Source: DATDQA01 sp035292505 (lineage in GTDB: Bacteria; Bacteroidota; Bacteroidia; Chitinophagales; Saprospiraceae). Taken from it: DNA of 64,000 bases. Within the stretch, counting starts at the first letter, position 1, and each line of letters opens with the position of its first letter. The notes beneath the pieces were generated by a model that saw only the letters and a program-made list of their open reading frames with translations, ran no database searches and was not told the origin of the DNA. The translations under genes were made by a program, and so were the position numbers. This document shows, piece by piece, positions 45,005 through 52,550 of this stretch. The stretch lies in assembly GCA_035292505.1 (NCBI GenBank), contig DATDQA010000022.1, forward strand, positions 62,001 to 126,000, read 5' to 3'.

Positions 45005-45412
45005 TTAATACACATAACACAATAATTCACCTCCCACATTCTGCGTCATTGCCTGCTTGCTTGTCATGACTCCCTTGGAAGTCGACACGATTGCGACGCC
45101 AAGTCCATTGATGATTCTGGGGAGTTTTTCACAACTGGTATACTTCCGCAATCCAGGCTTACTAATCCGACCCAGCTTACGGATGACGGGCTCCTTGGTA
45201 CGTTTATCATATTTCAACGCAATCTGAATCGTTCCCTGCTTCCCGCCTTCTCCTTCGGTAATCTTATATCGATGGATAAATCCCTGTTCATAGAGAATCT
45301 CCGTGATCTTCTTTTTAAGATTTGATACGGGTATTTCTACGACGCGATGACTCGCCATCTGGGCATTACGAATGCGCGTGAGATAATCTGCTATAGGATC
45401 TGTAACCGCCAT
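45005..45412 (-). CDS. rpsH: 30S ribosomal protein S8
   Basis: S8 binds the central domain of 16S rRNA and in some bacteria represses the spc operon. The 135-residue protein starts MAVTDPIADYLTRIRNAQ. Near the end it has VSTSKGVMTSKQAMTQNVGG and ends GGELLCYVY. Confidence 0.97.
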   Translation of the reverse strand: MAVTDPIADYLTRIRNAQMASHRVVEIPVSNLKKKITEILYEQGFIHRYKITEGEGGKQGTIQIALKYDKRTKEPVIRKLGRISKPGLRKYTSCEKLPRIINGLGVAIVSTSKGVMTSKQAMTQNVGGELLCYVY

Positions 45413-45463
45413 GTGTATCCTCCTGTCTCTCTTTTTATTGTGTTAAAATAACCAGATGATGAA

Positions 45464-45733
45464 CTACCAGCTTGCTTTTGTGATACCCGGAATTTTACCA
45501 TCGAGTGCCATTTGTCTGAACATATTCCTGCACAATCCAAACTTGCGCATATAGCCCTTAGGGCGACCTGACAATTGGCACCGATTGTGCAGCCGAATGG
45601 CAGAACCATTACGCGGCAGTTTATCCAATTCGTCATATTTCCCTTCCTCTTTCAATTGCTTGCGAAGGGATGCGAATTTATTGACCATTTTCGCACGCTT
45701 TTTTTCCCGTGCGATGAGTGATTTTTTTGCCAT
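45464..45733 (-). CDS. rpsN: 30S ribosomal protein S14 (long, zinc-free form)
   Basis: The 89-residue form starts MAKKSLIAREKKRAKMVNKF and has LHNRCQLSGRPKGYMRKFGL. It lacks the CxxC pairs of the short zinc-binding type. Confidence 0.96.
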   Translation of the reverse strand: MAKKSLIAREKKRAKMVNKFASLRKQLKEEGKYDELDKLPRNGSAIRLHNRCQLSGRPKGYMRKFGLCRNMFRQMALDGKIPGITKASW

Positions 45734-45742
45734 ATCAGTGAC

Positions 45743-46300
45743 TTAATTTCCTCTGTTCATAAAAGGCATTCCAAGCTCTGTCAGCAGTGCCATTGCTTCT
45801 GCATCCGTTTTTGCAGTGGTCACTACCGTAATATCCATTCCTTTGATCTTGGTCACCTTGTCCAGATCTATTTCTGAGAAAATGATCTGTTCGGTGATAC
45901 CGCAGGAATAATTTCCTCGTCCATCAAAACCTTTGTCGCTGATGCCTCTGAAGTCGCGTACACGTGGTAAAGCCACAGAAATAAATCTATCGAGAAACTC
46001 ATACATCTTTTCCTGGCGCAATGTGACACGGACACCGATGGTCATACCTTCGCGGAGCTTGAAGTTCGAGATAGAAGTTCTGGCTTTGGTTGGTACTGCC
46101 TTCTGACCAGCAATTTTGGTCAATTCCTGCTGATAGATATCGACCAGTTTTTTATCCTGGGTCGCTTCGCCAAGACCCTGGTTAAGGCATACTTTGACCA
46201 CGCGCGGCACTTCCATGACCGAACGATATTGAAATTGCTCCATGAGCTTGGGAACAATTGTTTCCTTGTAATATTTCTGCAGCCTGGGTATATACTTCAT
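45743..46300 (-). CDS. rplE: 50S ribosomal protein L5
   Basis: L5 binds 5S rRNA and contacts the P-site tRNA. The 185-residue protein has VCLNQGLGEATQDKK, GQKAVPTKARTSISNFKLRE and GISDKGFDGRGNYSCGITEQ. ATG 46300 is chosen; an in-frame GTG one codon earlier overlaps the rplX stop by a base. Confidence 0.96.
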   Translation of the reverse strand: MKYIPRLQKYYKETIVPKLMEQFQYRSVMEVPRVVKVCLNQGLGEATQDKKLVDIYQQELTKIAGQKAVPTKARTSISNFKLREGMTIGVRVTLRQEKMYEFLDRFISVALPRVRDFRGISDKGFDGRGNYSCGITEQIIFSEIDLDKVTKIKGMDITVVTTAKTDAEAMALLTELGMPFMNRGN

Positions 46301-46302
46301 CA

Positions 46303-46653
46303 CTAGATGATTTCTCCTGATGATTTTGCAACACGCACAAGTTTACCATCCACAACTTTCCTGCCGATCCGAGTCGGTTTACCTGATTTCGGTTCGACAA
46401 GCATGAGATTCGACAAATGCACCGGTGCAGAAATTTCTTTGATACCACCGGGATTTTCATTCGTCGGTTTGCGATGTCGTTTGGCGACGCGTACATTTTC
46501 CACGACAGCCCTGTTCCTGTCTGGAAGCATTTCCAGCACCTCACCGGTCTTCCCTTTATCATCGCCTGAGATAACCATTACCCGATCACCTTTTTTGATG
46601 TGCAACTTTGGTAAGAAACGCTTTTGTTGATCTACTTTTTTCTTCTTTTTCAT
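46303..46653 (-). CDS. rplX: 50S ribosomal protein L24
   Basis: L24 starts 50S assembly. The 116-residue protein has the KOW motif (KKGDRVMVISGDDKGKTGEV) and NPGGIKEISAPVHLSNLML, after a lysine-rich start (MKKKKKVDQQKRFL). The stop is immediately followed by the rplE start. Confidence 0.96.
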   Translation of the reverse strand: MKKKKKVDQQKRFLPKLHIKKGDRVMVISGDDKGKTGEVLEMLPDRNRAVVENVRVAKRHRKPTNENPGGIKEISAPVHLSNLMLVEPKSGKPTRIGRKVVDGKLVRVAKSSGEII

Positions 46654-46665
46654 ATCGTCAAAAAC

Positions 46666-47031
46666 TTAGAGCACTTCCGGCGCCAGTGAAACAATACGCA
46701 TATAATTCCGCTCTCTTAATTCTCTGGCCACAGGGCCAAAAATCCGAGTACCTCTTGGTTCATCCGTAGCAGTAAGCAATACAACTGCATTATCATCGAA
46801 GCGGATATAAGATCCGTCGCGTCGCCTGATCTCTTTTGTGGTACGTACCACAACGGCTTTAGAGACGGTACCCTTTTTTAGACCGCCTGGTGTTGCATCC
46901 TTCACAGAGACGACGATCTTGTCGCCGACACTGGCATAGCGTCTTTTGGATCCACCAAGCACACGGATGCAGAGTACTTCTTTGGCACCGCTATTGTCCG
47001 CTACTTTCAACCGTGATTCTTGCTGTATCAT
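46666..47031 (-). CDS. rplN: 50S ribosomal protein L14
   Basis: L14 forms intersubunit bridges. The 121-residue protein starts MIQQESRLKVADNSGAKEVL and has RVLGGSKRRYASVGD and the C-terminal RELRERNYMRIVSLAPEVL. Confidence 0.97.
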   Translation of the reverse strand: MIQQESRLKVADNSGAKEVLCIRVLGGSKRRYASVGDKIVVSVKDATPGGLKKGTVSKAVVVRTTKEIRRRDGSYIRFDDNAVVLLTATDEPRGTRIFGPVARELRERNYMRIVSLAPEVL

Positions 47032-47057
47032 TTCTCCGGATCGATTTTCAATATCAA

Positions 47058-47315
47058 TTACTTCGCACGCTCGACGACTTCCACAAGTCTCCAGCGTTTC
47101 CGTTTACTCAACGGACGTGTCTCCATGATCCTTACGGTATCACCAATGTTGCAGGCATTATCCTCATCGTGTGCCAGAAACTTTTTGGACTTCTTCACGA
47201 ATTTTCCATAAATGGGGTGACGTAAGCGTCTTTCCACACTTACTGTGATTGTCTTTTGCATCTTGTTGCTGGTGACAACACCGACTCTCTGCTTTCTGAG
47301 TTTTCTCTCGATCAT
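47058..47315 (-). CDS. rpsQ: 30S ribosomal protein S17
   Basis: S17 is an early-binding protein of the 30S body. The 85-residue OB-fold protein has RKQRVGVVTSNKMQKTITV, HPIYGKFVKKSKKF and IMETRPLSKRKRWRLVEVVE. Confidence 0.97.
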   Translation of the reverse strand: MIERKLRKQRVGVVTSNKMQKTITVSVERRLRHPIYGKFVKKSKKFLAHDEDNACNIGDTVRIMETRPLSKRKRWRLVEVVERAK

Positions 47316-47351
47316 GAATACATATACTAAACTGTGACGATTATTCCAATT

Positions 47352-47612
47352 TCATTTTGCTCTGCGCCTTGCCCGAAGCCGACTACGTTCTGCAATTGAT
47401 TGAACCGGCAACCCATTGAGTTCGCGTTTTCGCAATTCCGTTCTCAATCGTGCAATATCCCTCCGGACATCTCGCAGGCCAATAGGATTCTCAAGGCCTT
47501 TGATCACATGATCAAATTTAAGGCGCTGATACTGTGTCATTGTCCCCGCCAGCTCTGTCTGCAAATCCGTGTCAGACATTTCCTGCAACTGCTTGTATTT
47601 CTCTGATGCCAT
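47352..47612 (-). CDS. rpmC: 50S ribosomal protein L29
   Basis: L29 is a small helical protein at the exit tunnel. The 86-residue product (ATG 47612, MASEKYKQLQEMSD) has the core DRRDIAR-type segment (LRDVRRDIARLRTELRKREL) and an arginine-rich tail (RSRLRARRRAK), making it longer than the usual 63-75 residues. Confidence 0.95.
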   Translation of the reverse strand: MASEKYKQLQEMSDTDLQTELAGTMTQYQRLKFDHVIKGLENPIGLRDVRRDIARLRTELRKRELNGLPVQSIAERSRLRARRRAK

Positions 47613-47633
47613 GATCAACGATTAATAATCCAA

Positions 47634-48056
47634 TCAATTTCCCTGATGATCAGGACGTACAACCAATTTGGTTTTCACTGGCAGCTTTTGGGCAGCAAGC
47701 ATCAGCGATTCGTGCGCTACACTCTTCGTCACGCCGTCTACTTCAAACATGATTCTGCCTGGTTCTACAATTGCAACCCAATGATCCACTGGTCCTTTCC
47801 CTTTTCCCATCCGCACTTCCTGCGGTTTCTTAGTAATGGGTTTGTCGGGAAAGATGCGAATCCAGACCATACCCTCCCTCTTCATACTCCTTGTCATTGC
47901 TACCCGTGCGGCTTCAATCTGGCGACTGGTGATCCTGCCTCCGTCTAATGATTTCAAGCCATACGTACCAAACGCAATGCTGCTTCCTTTCGTCGTAATA
48001 CCGGGTATCCGACCTTTTTGTTGCTTCCTGTATTTTGTGCGCTTTGGCTGTAACAT
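47634..48056 (-). CDS. rplP: 50S ribosomal protein L16
   Basis: L16 shapes the A-site region of the 50S. The 140-residue protein starts MLQPKRTKYRKQQKGRIPGI and has MGKGKGPVDHWVAIVEPGRI and AHESLMLAAQKLPVKTKLVV. It is separated from rpsC by 92 bases, the widest gap in the S10/spc part of the array apart from those around rplC and rpsJ, and a promoter box lies there. Confidence 0.97.
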   Translation of the reverse strand: MLQPKRTKYRKQQKGRIPGITTKGSSIAFGTYGLKSLDGGRITSRQIEAARVAMTRSMKREGMVWIRIFPDKPITKKPQEVRMGKGKGPVDHWVAIVEPGRIMFEVDGVTKSVAHESLMLAAQKLPVKTKLVVRPDHQGN

Positions 48057-48127
48057 GACTTAATACTTCAGTTGAATTATCCTTTCTGCATTTCCTCACC
48101 CTCACAATCCTTTTGAAAAAAGTGGGG

Positions 48128-48135
48128 CAAAGGTA
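48128..48135 (-). promoter_or_regulatory. Possible internal promoter upstream of rplP
   Basis: TTTACCTTTGC occurs on the minus strand in the rpsC-rplP gap, with 71 bases between the box and the rplP ATG. The same eight-base box with the same 71-base spacing precedes rpsL. Confidence 0.45.
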
Positions 48136-48148
48136 AAAACCTTTTCTG

Positions 48149-48871
48149 TCAACGACGACCACGCTTCCTCCCACCTGTAGGACTCGCTACCGGCGCTGCA
48201 CCTTTTTCTTTCTTGGCGAGACCTGCATTCAGCGAAAGTGATCTCTTCGTCAATACTTCCCCTTTACAGATCCAGACCTTGATCCCGATTTTTCCATACA
48301 CTGTCTGCGCTTCTTTCAACGAGTAATCAATATCCGCTCTAAACGTATGGAGTGGCGTGCGACCTTCCTTGAACTCTTCGCGACGCGCCATCTCTGCTCC
48401 ATTTAGTCGTCCGGATATCCGCACTTTGATTCCTTCGGCTCCGGACCGCATGGTGGACTGCATTGCCATTTTGATTGCCCTGCGGTAATTGACCCGGGAT
48501 TCGATCTGCCTTGCTACTGAATCTGCAACAATTGCGGCATCCAGTTCCGGCTTACGGATCTCGATGATATTTATCTGTACATCTGTGTTCGTAAGCTTGC
48601 GCAGCTCTTCACGGATCTTGTCCACCTCCTGCCCACCTTTACCGATGATTATACCCGGTCGCGATGTGTGGATAGTGATCGTAATCCTCTTGAGCGTACG
48701 TTCTATCACAATCTTTGCAATCCCACCCTTCTGGATACGCGCGTAGGTATAGTTGCGGATATTCTCGTCTTCGACGACATGATGCGCAAATTCCTTACCG
48801 CCAAACCAGTTGGACTCCCATCCTCTGATGATGCCCAGGCGATTACCAATTGGATTTGTTTTTTGACCCAT
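48149..48871 (-). CDS. rpsC: 30S ribosomal protein S3
   Basis: S3 forms the mRNA entry channel. The 240-residue protein starts MGQKTNPIGNRLGIIRGWES, has a KH domain (RPGIIIGKGGQEVDKIREEL) and the C-terminal domain with VRISGRLNGAEMARREEFKE. It ends in a basic tail (TGGRKRGRR). Confidence 0.97.
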   Translation of the reverse strand: MGQKTNPIGNRLGIIRGWESNWFGGKEFAHHVVEDENIRNYTYARIQKGGIAKIVIERTLKRITITIHTSRPGIIIGKGGQEVDKIREELRKLTNTDVQINIIEIRKPELDAAIVADSVARQIESRVNYRRAIKMAMQSTMRSGAEGIKVRISGRLNGAEMARREEFKEGRTPLHTFRADIDYSLKEAQTVYGKIGIKVWICKGEVLTKRSLSLNAGLAKKEKGAAPVASPTGGRKRGRR

Positions 48872-48908
48872 AGATAACTTGCTATTTGTCTTATTCTATT
48901 CTCAGGAT

Positions 48909-49304
48909 TTATTCTTCTTCGTCTTTTTCGAATTTGCTCCGGATGGCGTCCGAAAGCGGAATCTGATTCTCCACGATTATCGTGAGGTGGTTTGTCCGCT
49001 TACGAATGCGATGTGCACGACCATGTGGTGCCGGCCGAAAGCGTTTCAGCATTGGGCCATCACCGGCATACACCTCTTTGATATAGAGTGCATAGTCGTC
49101 GGCATTTCCTGTATTCTCGATTTTGTTTTCCCAATTGGCAATTGCACTCAGGACAGTCTTTTCCGCCCATGTTGCGGCTTCACGATTTGTAAAGCGCAGG
49201 ATATTAAGTGCATCATCCACATGCTTCCCACGAATCAGATCGACAACGATCCGCATCTTGCGTGCGCTCAGGGGACAACCGTTTAATTTGGCTACAGCTT
49301 CCAT
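48909..49304 (-). CDS. rplV: 50S ribosomal protein L22
   Basis: L22 lines the exit tunnel. The 131-residue protein has LSARKMRIVVDLIRGKHVDD, the tunnel-loop region (AYAGDGPMLKRFRPAPHGRA-like, here KEVYAGDGPMLKRFRPAPHG) and an acidic C-terminal end (KFEKDEEE). Confidence 0.96.
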   Translation of the reverse strand: MEAVAKLNGCPLSARKMRIVVDLIRGKHVDDALNILRFTNREAATWAEKTVLSAIANWENKIENTGNADDYALYIKEVYAGDGPMLKRFRPAPHGRAHRIRKRTNHLTIIVENQIPLSDAIRSKFEKDEEE

Positions 49305-49340
49305 TTGTAGTTCTTTTCCAGTTTTAGGACTCCGGTGTTA

Positions 49341-49604
49341 TTACCTGTTGCCAGAGTGACCTTTAAATACCCTGGTTGGCGCAAACTCTCCAAGTTTGTG
49401 ACCAACCATATTCTCAGTGACAAATACTGGCACGAATGTTTTACCATTATGGACAGCAATCGTCTGACCCACCATATCAGGTACGATCATCGAAGCTCTG
49501 GACCATGTCTTGATAACAGCCTTCTTCTTTGAAGTTTGCGCATCGAGCACTTTCTTCATCAGTTTGTGAAAGACATACGGTCCTTTTTTTACTGATCTTG
49601 CCAT
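49341..49604 (-). CDS. rpsS: 30S ribosomal protein S19
   Basis: S19 pairs with S13 in the 30S head. The 87-residue protein starts MARSVKKGPYVFHKLMKKVL and has TWSRASMIVPDMVGQTIAVH and GHKLGEFAPTRVFKGH. Confidence 0.97.
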   Translation of the reverse strand: MARSVKKGPYVFHKLMKKVLDAQTSKKKAVIKTWSRASMIVPDMVGQTIAVHNGKTFVPVFVTENMVGHKLGEFAPTRVFKGHSGNR

Positions 49605-49611
49605 GATTTGG

Positions 49612-50451
49612 TTATTGTTGCTTATTCTTTGATTTCCTGCGTGAGATAATGAGAGCAGAAGAACCTTTGTTCACTTTCCTGGTCTTCTCACCTTTAGCCA
49701 TGATCCCTGTCCGCGATCTTGGATGTCCTCCGGAAGCTTTTCCTTCGCCACCACCCATCGGGTGATCGACGGGGTTCATGGCTACTCCGCGTACCCGTGG
49801 CCTGCGACCAATCCAACGTCTGCGACCAGCCTTCCCAAACACCTGCAACGCATGATCCGGATTTGACGTTGCTCCCATCGTCGCCTTACATGTGAGCAGA
49901 ATTCTACGTACCTCTCCAGATGGCATTCTTACGACAGCGTATTTATCTTCGCGTCCCATCAGAATGCCATTGACTCCAGCACTACGCGCCATCGCAGCAC
50001 CTGCTCCAGGATGCAGTTCTATATTGTGAATAGAAGATCCTAAAGGAATCTCACGGAGAAACAATGCATTCCCTGTATCGGGAGGTGCACCTGCTCCTGA
50101 AACTACAGACATACCAACCTCAAGTCCACGTGGTGCAAGGATATATCGCTTCTCTCCATCCGGATAAAAGACCAGTGCGATATATGCTGTTCGGTTTGGA
50201 TCATACTCGATTGTCTTTACGGTCCCGGGAATACCATCCTTGTCACGCTTGAAGTCAATGACACGATAGCGACGTTTATGACCACCTCCCCTATGCCTGA
50301 CGGTCATTTTACCCGTATGATTCCGTCCACCACTTTTCTTCAGTGGGGCCATAAGGCTGCGTTCCGGTTGTGCTGTCGTCACCTCTTCATACGTATTGCC
50401 TACACGAAAGCGCGTGCCCGGAGTTACCGGATTGAATTTTTTTACTGCCAT
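49612..50451 (-). CDS. rplB: 50S ribosomal protein L2
   Basis: L2 is essential for subunit joining and the peptidyl-transferase region. The 279-residue protein has TGKMTVRHRGGGHKRRYRVI, HNIELHPGAGAAMARSAG and the conserved loop VAMNPVDHPMGGGEGKASGG. Confidence 0.97.
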   Translation of the reverse strand: MAVKKFNPVTPGTRFRVGNTYEEVTTAQPERSLMAPLKKSGGRNHTGKMTVRHRGGGHKRRYRVIDFKRDKDGIPGTVKTIEYDPNRTAYIALVFYPDGEKRYILAPRGLEVGMSVVSGAGAPPDTGNALFLREIPLGSSIHNIELHPGAGAAMARSAGVNGILMGREDKYAVVRMPSGEVRRILLTCKATMGATSNPDHALQVFGKAGRRRWIGRRPRVRGVAMNPVDHPMGGGEGKASGGHPRSRTGIMAKGEKTRKVNKGSSALIISRRKSKNKQQ

Positions 50452-50495
50452 CTCTTACACATTAAGATCATGTATCAATTCCTTTTTGACGATGC

Positions 50496-50792
50496 TTAGA
50501 TATCTGCAAAGAAGTCGATCTTCTCTCCTGCCGTCAGTGTGACGATTGCTTTTTTATATGAAGCTTTCCGCCCGCGTTGCACACCGGTTTTTGTAAAACG
50601 GCTTCTGACTTTACCAGGTACAATCAAGGTATTGACGTCGCGTACCGTGACATTGTACAGTTTTTCCACTGCTTTACGGATCTCTAGTTTATTCGCTTTT
50701 TTATCTACGACAAAGCTGTATTGCCCGCGCTTCTCTGTGAGCATCTCTGCTTTTTCCGTGATAATAGGCTTCAATAATATCTGACGTGTCAT
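50496..50792 (-). CDS. rplW: 50S ribosomal protein L23
   Basis: L23 is the docking site for trigger factor and SRP at the tunnel exit. The 98-residue protein has LKPIITEKAEMLTEKRGQYS, FVVDKKANKLEIRKAVEKLY and GRKASYKKAIVTL. Confidence 0.96.
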   Translation of the reverse strand: MTRQILLKPIITEKAEMLTEKRGQYSFVVDKKANKLEIRKAVEKLYNVTVRDVNTLIVPGKVRSRFTKTGVQRGRKASYKKAIVTLTAGEKIDFFADI

Positions 50793-50813
50793 CTCAATTT
50801 CAAATTAAATAAA

Positions 50814-51440
50814 TCAATTGTGCAATTCCTGAATCACTTTCAGCGCATTTTCTGAAACTATCAACTTGCCGGCATGCATGATCTCATAGGGATTAGCATC
50901 CTTTGCATGAATCACCCTTGAGTCAGGGACATTTCGAGACGACAGGTATAGATTCTTATCGTACTCTCCGGTTAGAAATAAAGATTTCACGCCCTGCAAA
51001 TTGAGGTTCTTCAGAACATTTGCGAATTCATTCGTTTTTGGGTGATCGAGTGTGAAGTCCTCCAGTATCGTCACATTCCCCGCTATTGCTTTTGCGGAAA
51101 AAGCAGATTTCCGTGCGAGGTCTTTGACCTTCTTATTGAGCTTCTGGCTATAATCCCTTGGTTTCGGGCCAAATGCACGGCCGCCACCCTTAAACTCAAT
51201 ATTCTTCATCGAACCGGCTCTCGCACCACCTGTCCCTTTTTGCTTTTTAATCTTCCTTGTAGACTTAGCGACTTCGCCACGTTCCTTCGTCTTATGCGTG
51301 CCCTGACGTTGGTTTGCCAGATGCGCTTTCGCGGCGAGATACAGGACATGCTCGTTCGGCGTAATCCCGAAAATCTCAGCCGGCAACTCGACAGAGCGCC
51401 CTGTTTTCTTTCCCTGGATGTTTAATACTTCAAGAGTCAT
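50814..51440 (-). CDS. rplD: 50S ribosomal protein L4
   Basis: L4 reaches into the tunnel constriction. The 208-residue protein has the internal loop (KIKKQKGTGGARAGSMKNIE, then FKGGGRAFGPKPRDYSQKLN). In E. coli L4 also represses the S10 operon; whether it does so here cannot be seen. Starts eight bases behind rplC. Confidence 0.97.
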   Translation of the reverse strand: MTLEVLNIQGKKTGRSVELPAEIFGITPNEHVLYLAAKAHLANQRQGTHKTKERGEVAKSTRKIKKQKGTGGARAGSMKNIEFKGGGRAFGPKPRDYSQKLNKKVKDLARKSAFSAKAIAGNVTILEDFTLDHPKTNEFANVLKNLNLQGVKSLFLTGEYDKNLYLSSRNVPDSRVIHAKDANPYEIMHAGKLIVSENALKVIQELHN

Positions 51441-51448
51441 GATCCTTC

Positions 51449-52069
51449 CTATTTTTCAATGATAATCAAAGAGCCTTTATGACCCGGAATAGCACCTTTC
51501 ACAAGCATAATATGCTGCTCAGGGAATATTCTAAGCACTGTCAGGTTTTTAATTTTCACCCTATGGTTGCCGTCCTGACCTGCCATGCGAAGACCTTTCA
51601 CCACACGTGAAGGAAACGACGATGCACCAATGGATCCCGGGGCACGCAGCCTGTTATGTTGTCCGTGAGTAGTACCGCCAACACCACTGAAGCCATGCCG
51701 TGTGACGACACCCTGGAATCCCTTTCCTTTAGAAATGCCTATTGCAGCGACGGTATCCCCTTCGTTGAAGACGTCACTGACAGACACCACTTCTCCAAGG
51801 TTCTTATTGAGTGAGAAGTCACGAAACTCTACAAGTTTTCGTTTGGCAGCCGTCTTCGCATTTTCGAAGTGGCCCAGCATTGCCTTGGAAGTATTCTTGG
51901 ATTTCTTCTCTCCAAAACCTAACTGGAGGGCACTATAGCCATCCGAGTCTTCAGTCTTGACCTGCGTCACGACATTAGGGCCGGCCTGAATCACAGTACA
52001 GGCGACGTTCCGACCTGCATCATCGAAGATGCTGGTCATTCCAATTTTTTTACCAATCAGTCCGTTCAC
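51449..52069 (-). CDS. rplC: 50S ribosomal protein L3
   Basis: L3 is an early assembly protein reaching the peptidyl-transferase centre. The GTG at 52069 begins the family-typical VNGLIGKKIGMTSIFDDAG and gives 206 residues, the normal length. A purine-rich GGGGGAG lies about 14 bases upstream. The reading frame runs 15 codons further to a TTG, which is less likely. GVVTRHGFSGVGGTTHGQHN carries the glutamine that is methylated in E. coli. Confidence 0.93.
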   Translation of the reverse strand: MNGLIGKKIGMTSIFDDAGRNVACTVIQAGPNVVTQVKTEDSDGYSALQLGFGEKKSKNTSKAMLGHFENAKTAAKRKLVEFRDFSLNKNLGEVVSVSDVFNEGDTVAAIGISKGKGFQGVVTRHGFSGVGGTTHGQHNRLRAPGSIGASSFPSRVVKGLRMAGQDGNHRVKIKNLTVLRIFPEQHIMLVKGAIPGHKGSLIIIEK

Positions 52070-52189
52070 AGCGACTTGGTTTACTCCCCCGTGTTCATCA
52101 CGGAGGCAAATCAATGAATGAATCTCAATAACAACTTATTTTTCCTAGGTCATCATCAGGATTACGATCTCCGATCGTTGGCCTGGATG

Positions 52190-52498
52190 CTAAGTAAGCT
52201 TGACCTGGATGTCTACCCCACTAGGGAGTTCCAGCCTGGAGAGAGCGTCCACCGTCTTTTGGGTAGGAGTGTAAATCTCGATCAAGCGTTTGTGCGTACG
52301 CAACTGAAACTGCTCACGAGACTTCTTATTTACATGCGGAGAACGCAGAACTGTAAATATTTCCTTCTCGGTAGGCAGCGGAATCGGACCCGTCACGACG
52401 GCTCCACTGTTGCGCACAGTCTTCACGATTTTTTCCGTCGACTTGTCCACAAGATTGTGGTCATACGAGCGGAGTTTAATCCTGATTTTCTGATTCAT
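52190..52498 (-). CDS. rpsJ: 30S ribosomal protein S10
   Basis: S10 is a 30S head protein. The 102-residue protein starts MNQKIRIKLRSYDHNLVDKS, has GPIPLPTEKEIFTVLRSPHV and ends with the sheet strand PSGVDIQVKL. It opens the S10 block, 52 bases behind fusA. No tuf gene intervenes. Confidence 0.97.
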   Translation of the reverse strand: MNQKIRIKLRSYDHNLVDKSTEKIVKTVRNSGAVVTGPIPLPTEKEIFTVLRSPHVNKKSREQFQLRTHKRLIEIYTPTQKTVDALSRLELPSGVDIQVKLT

Positions 52499-52550
52499 AA
52501 CCTATTCGAATTTATATTGAATATCGAATACTTAAAGACTTATACTAAAC

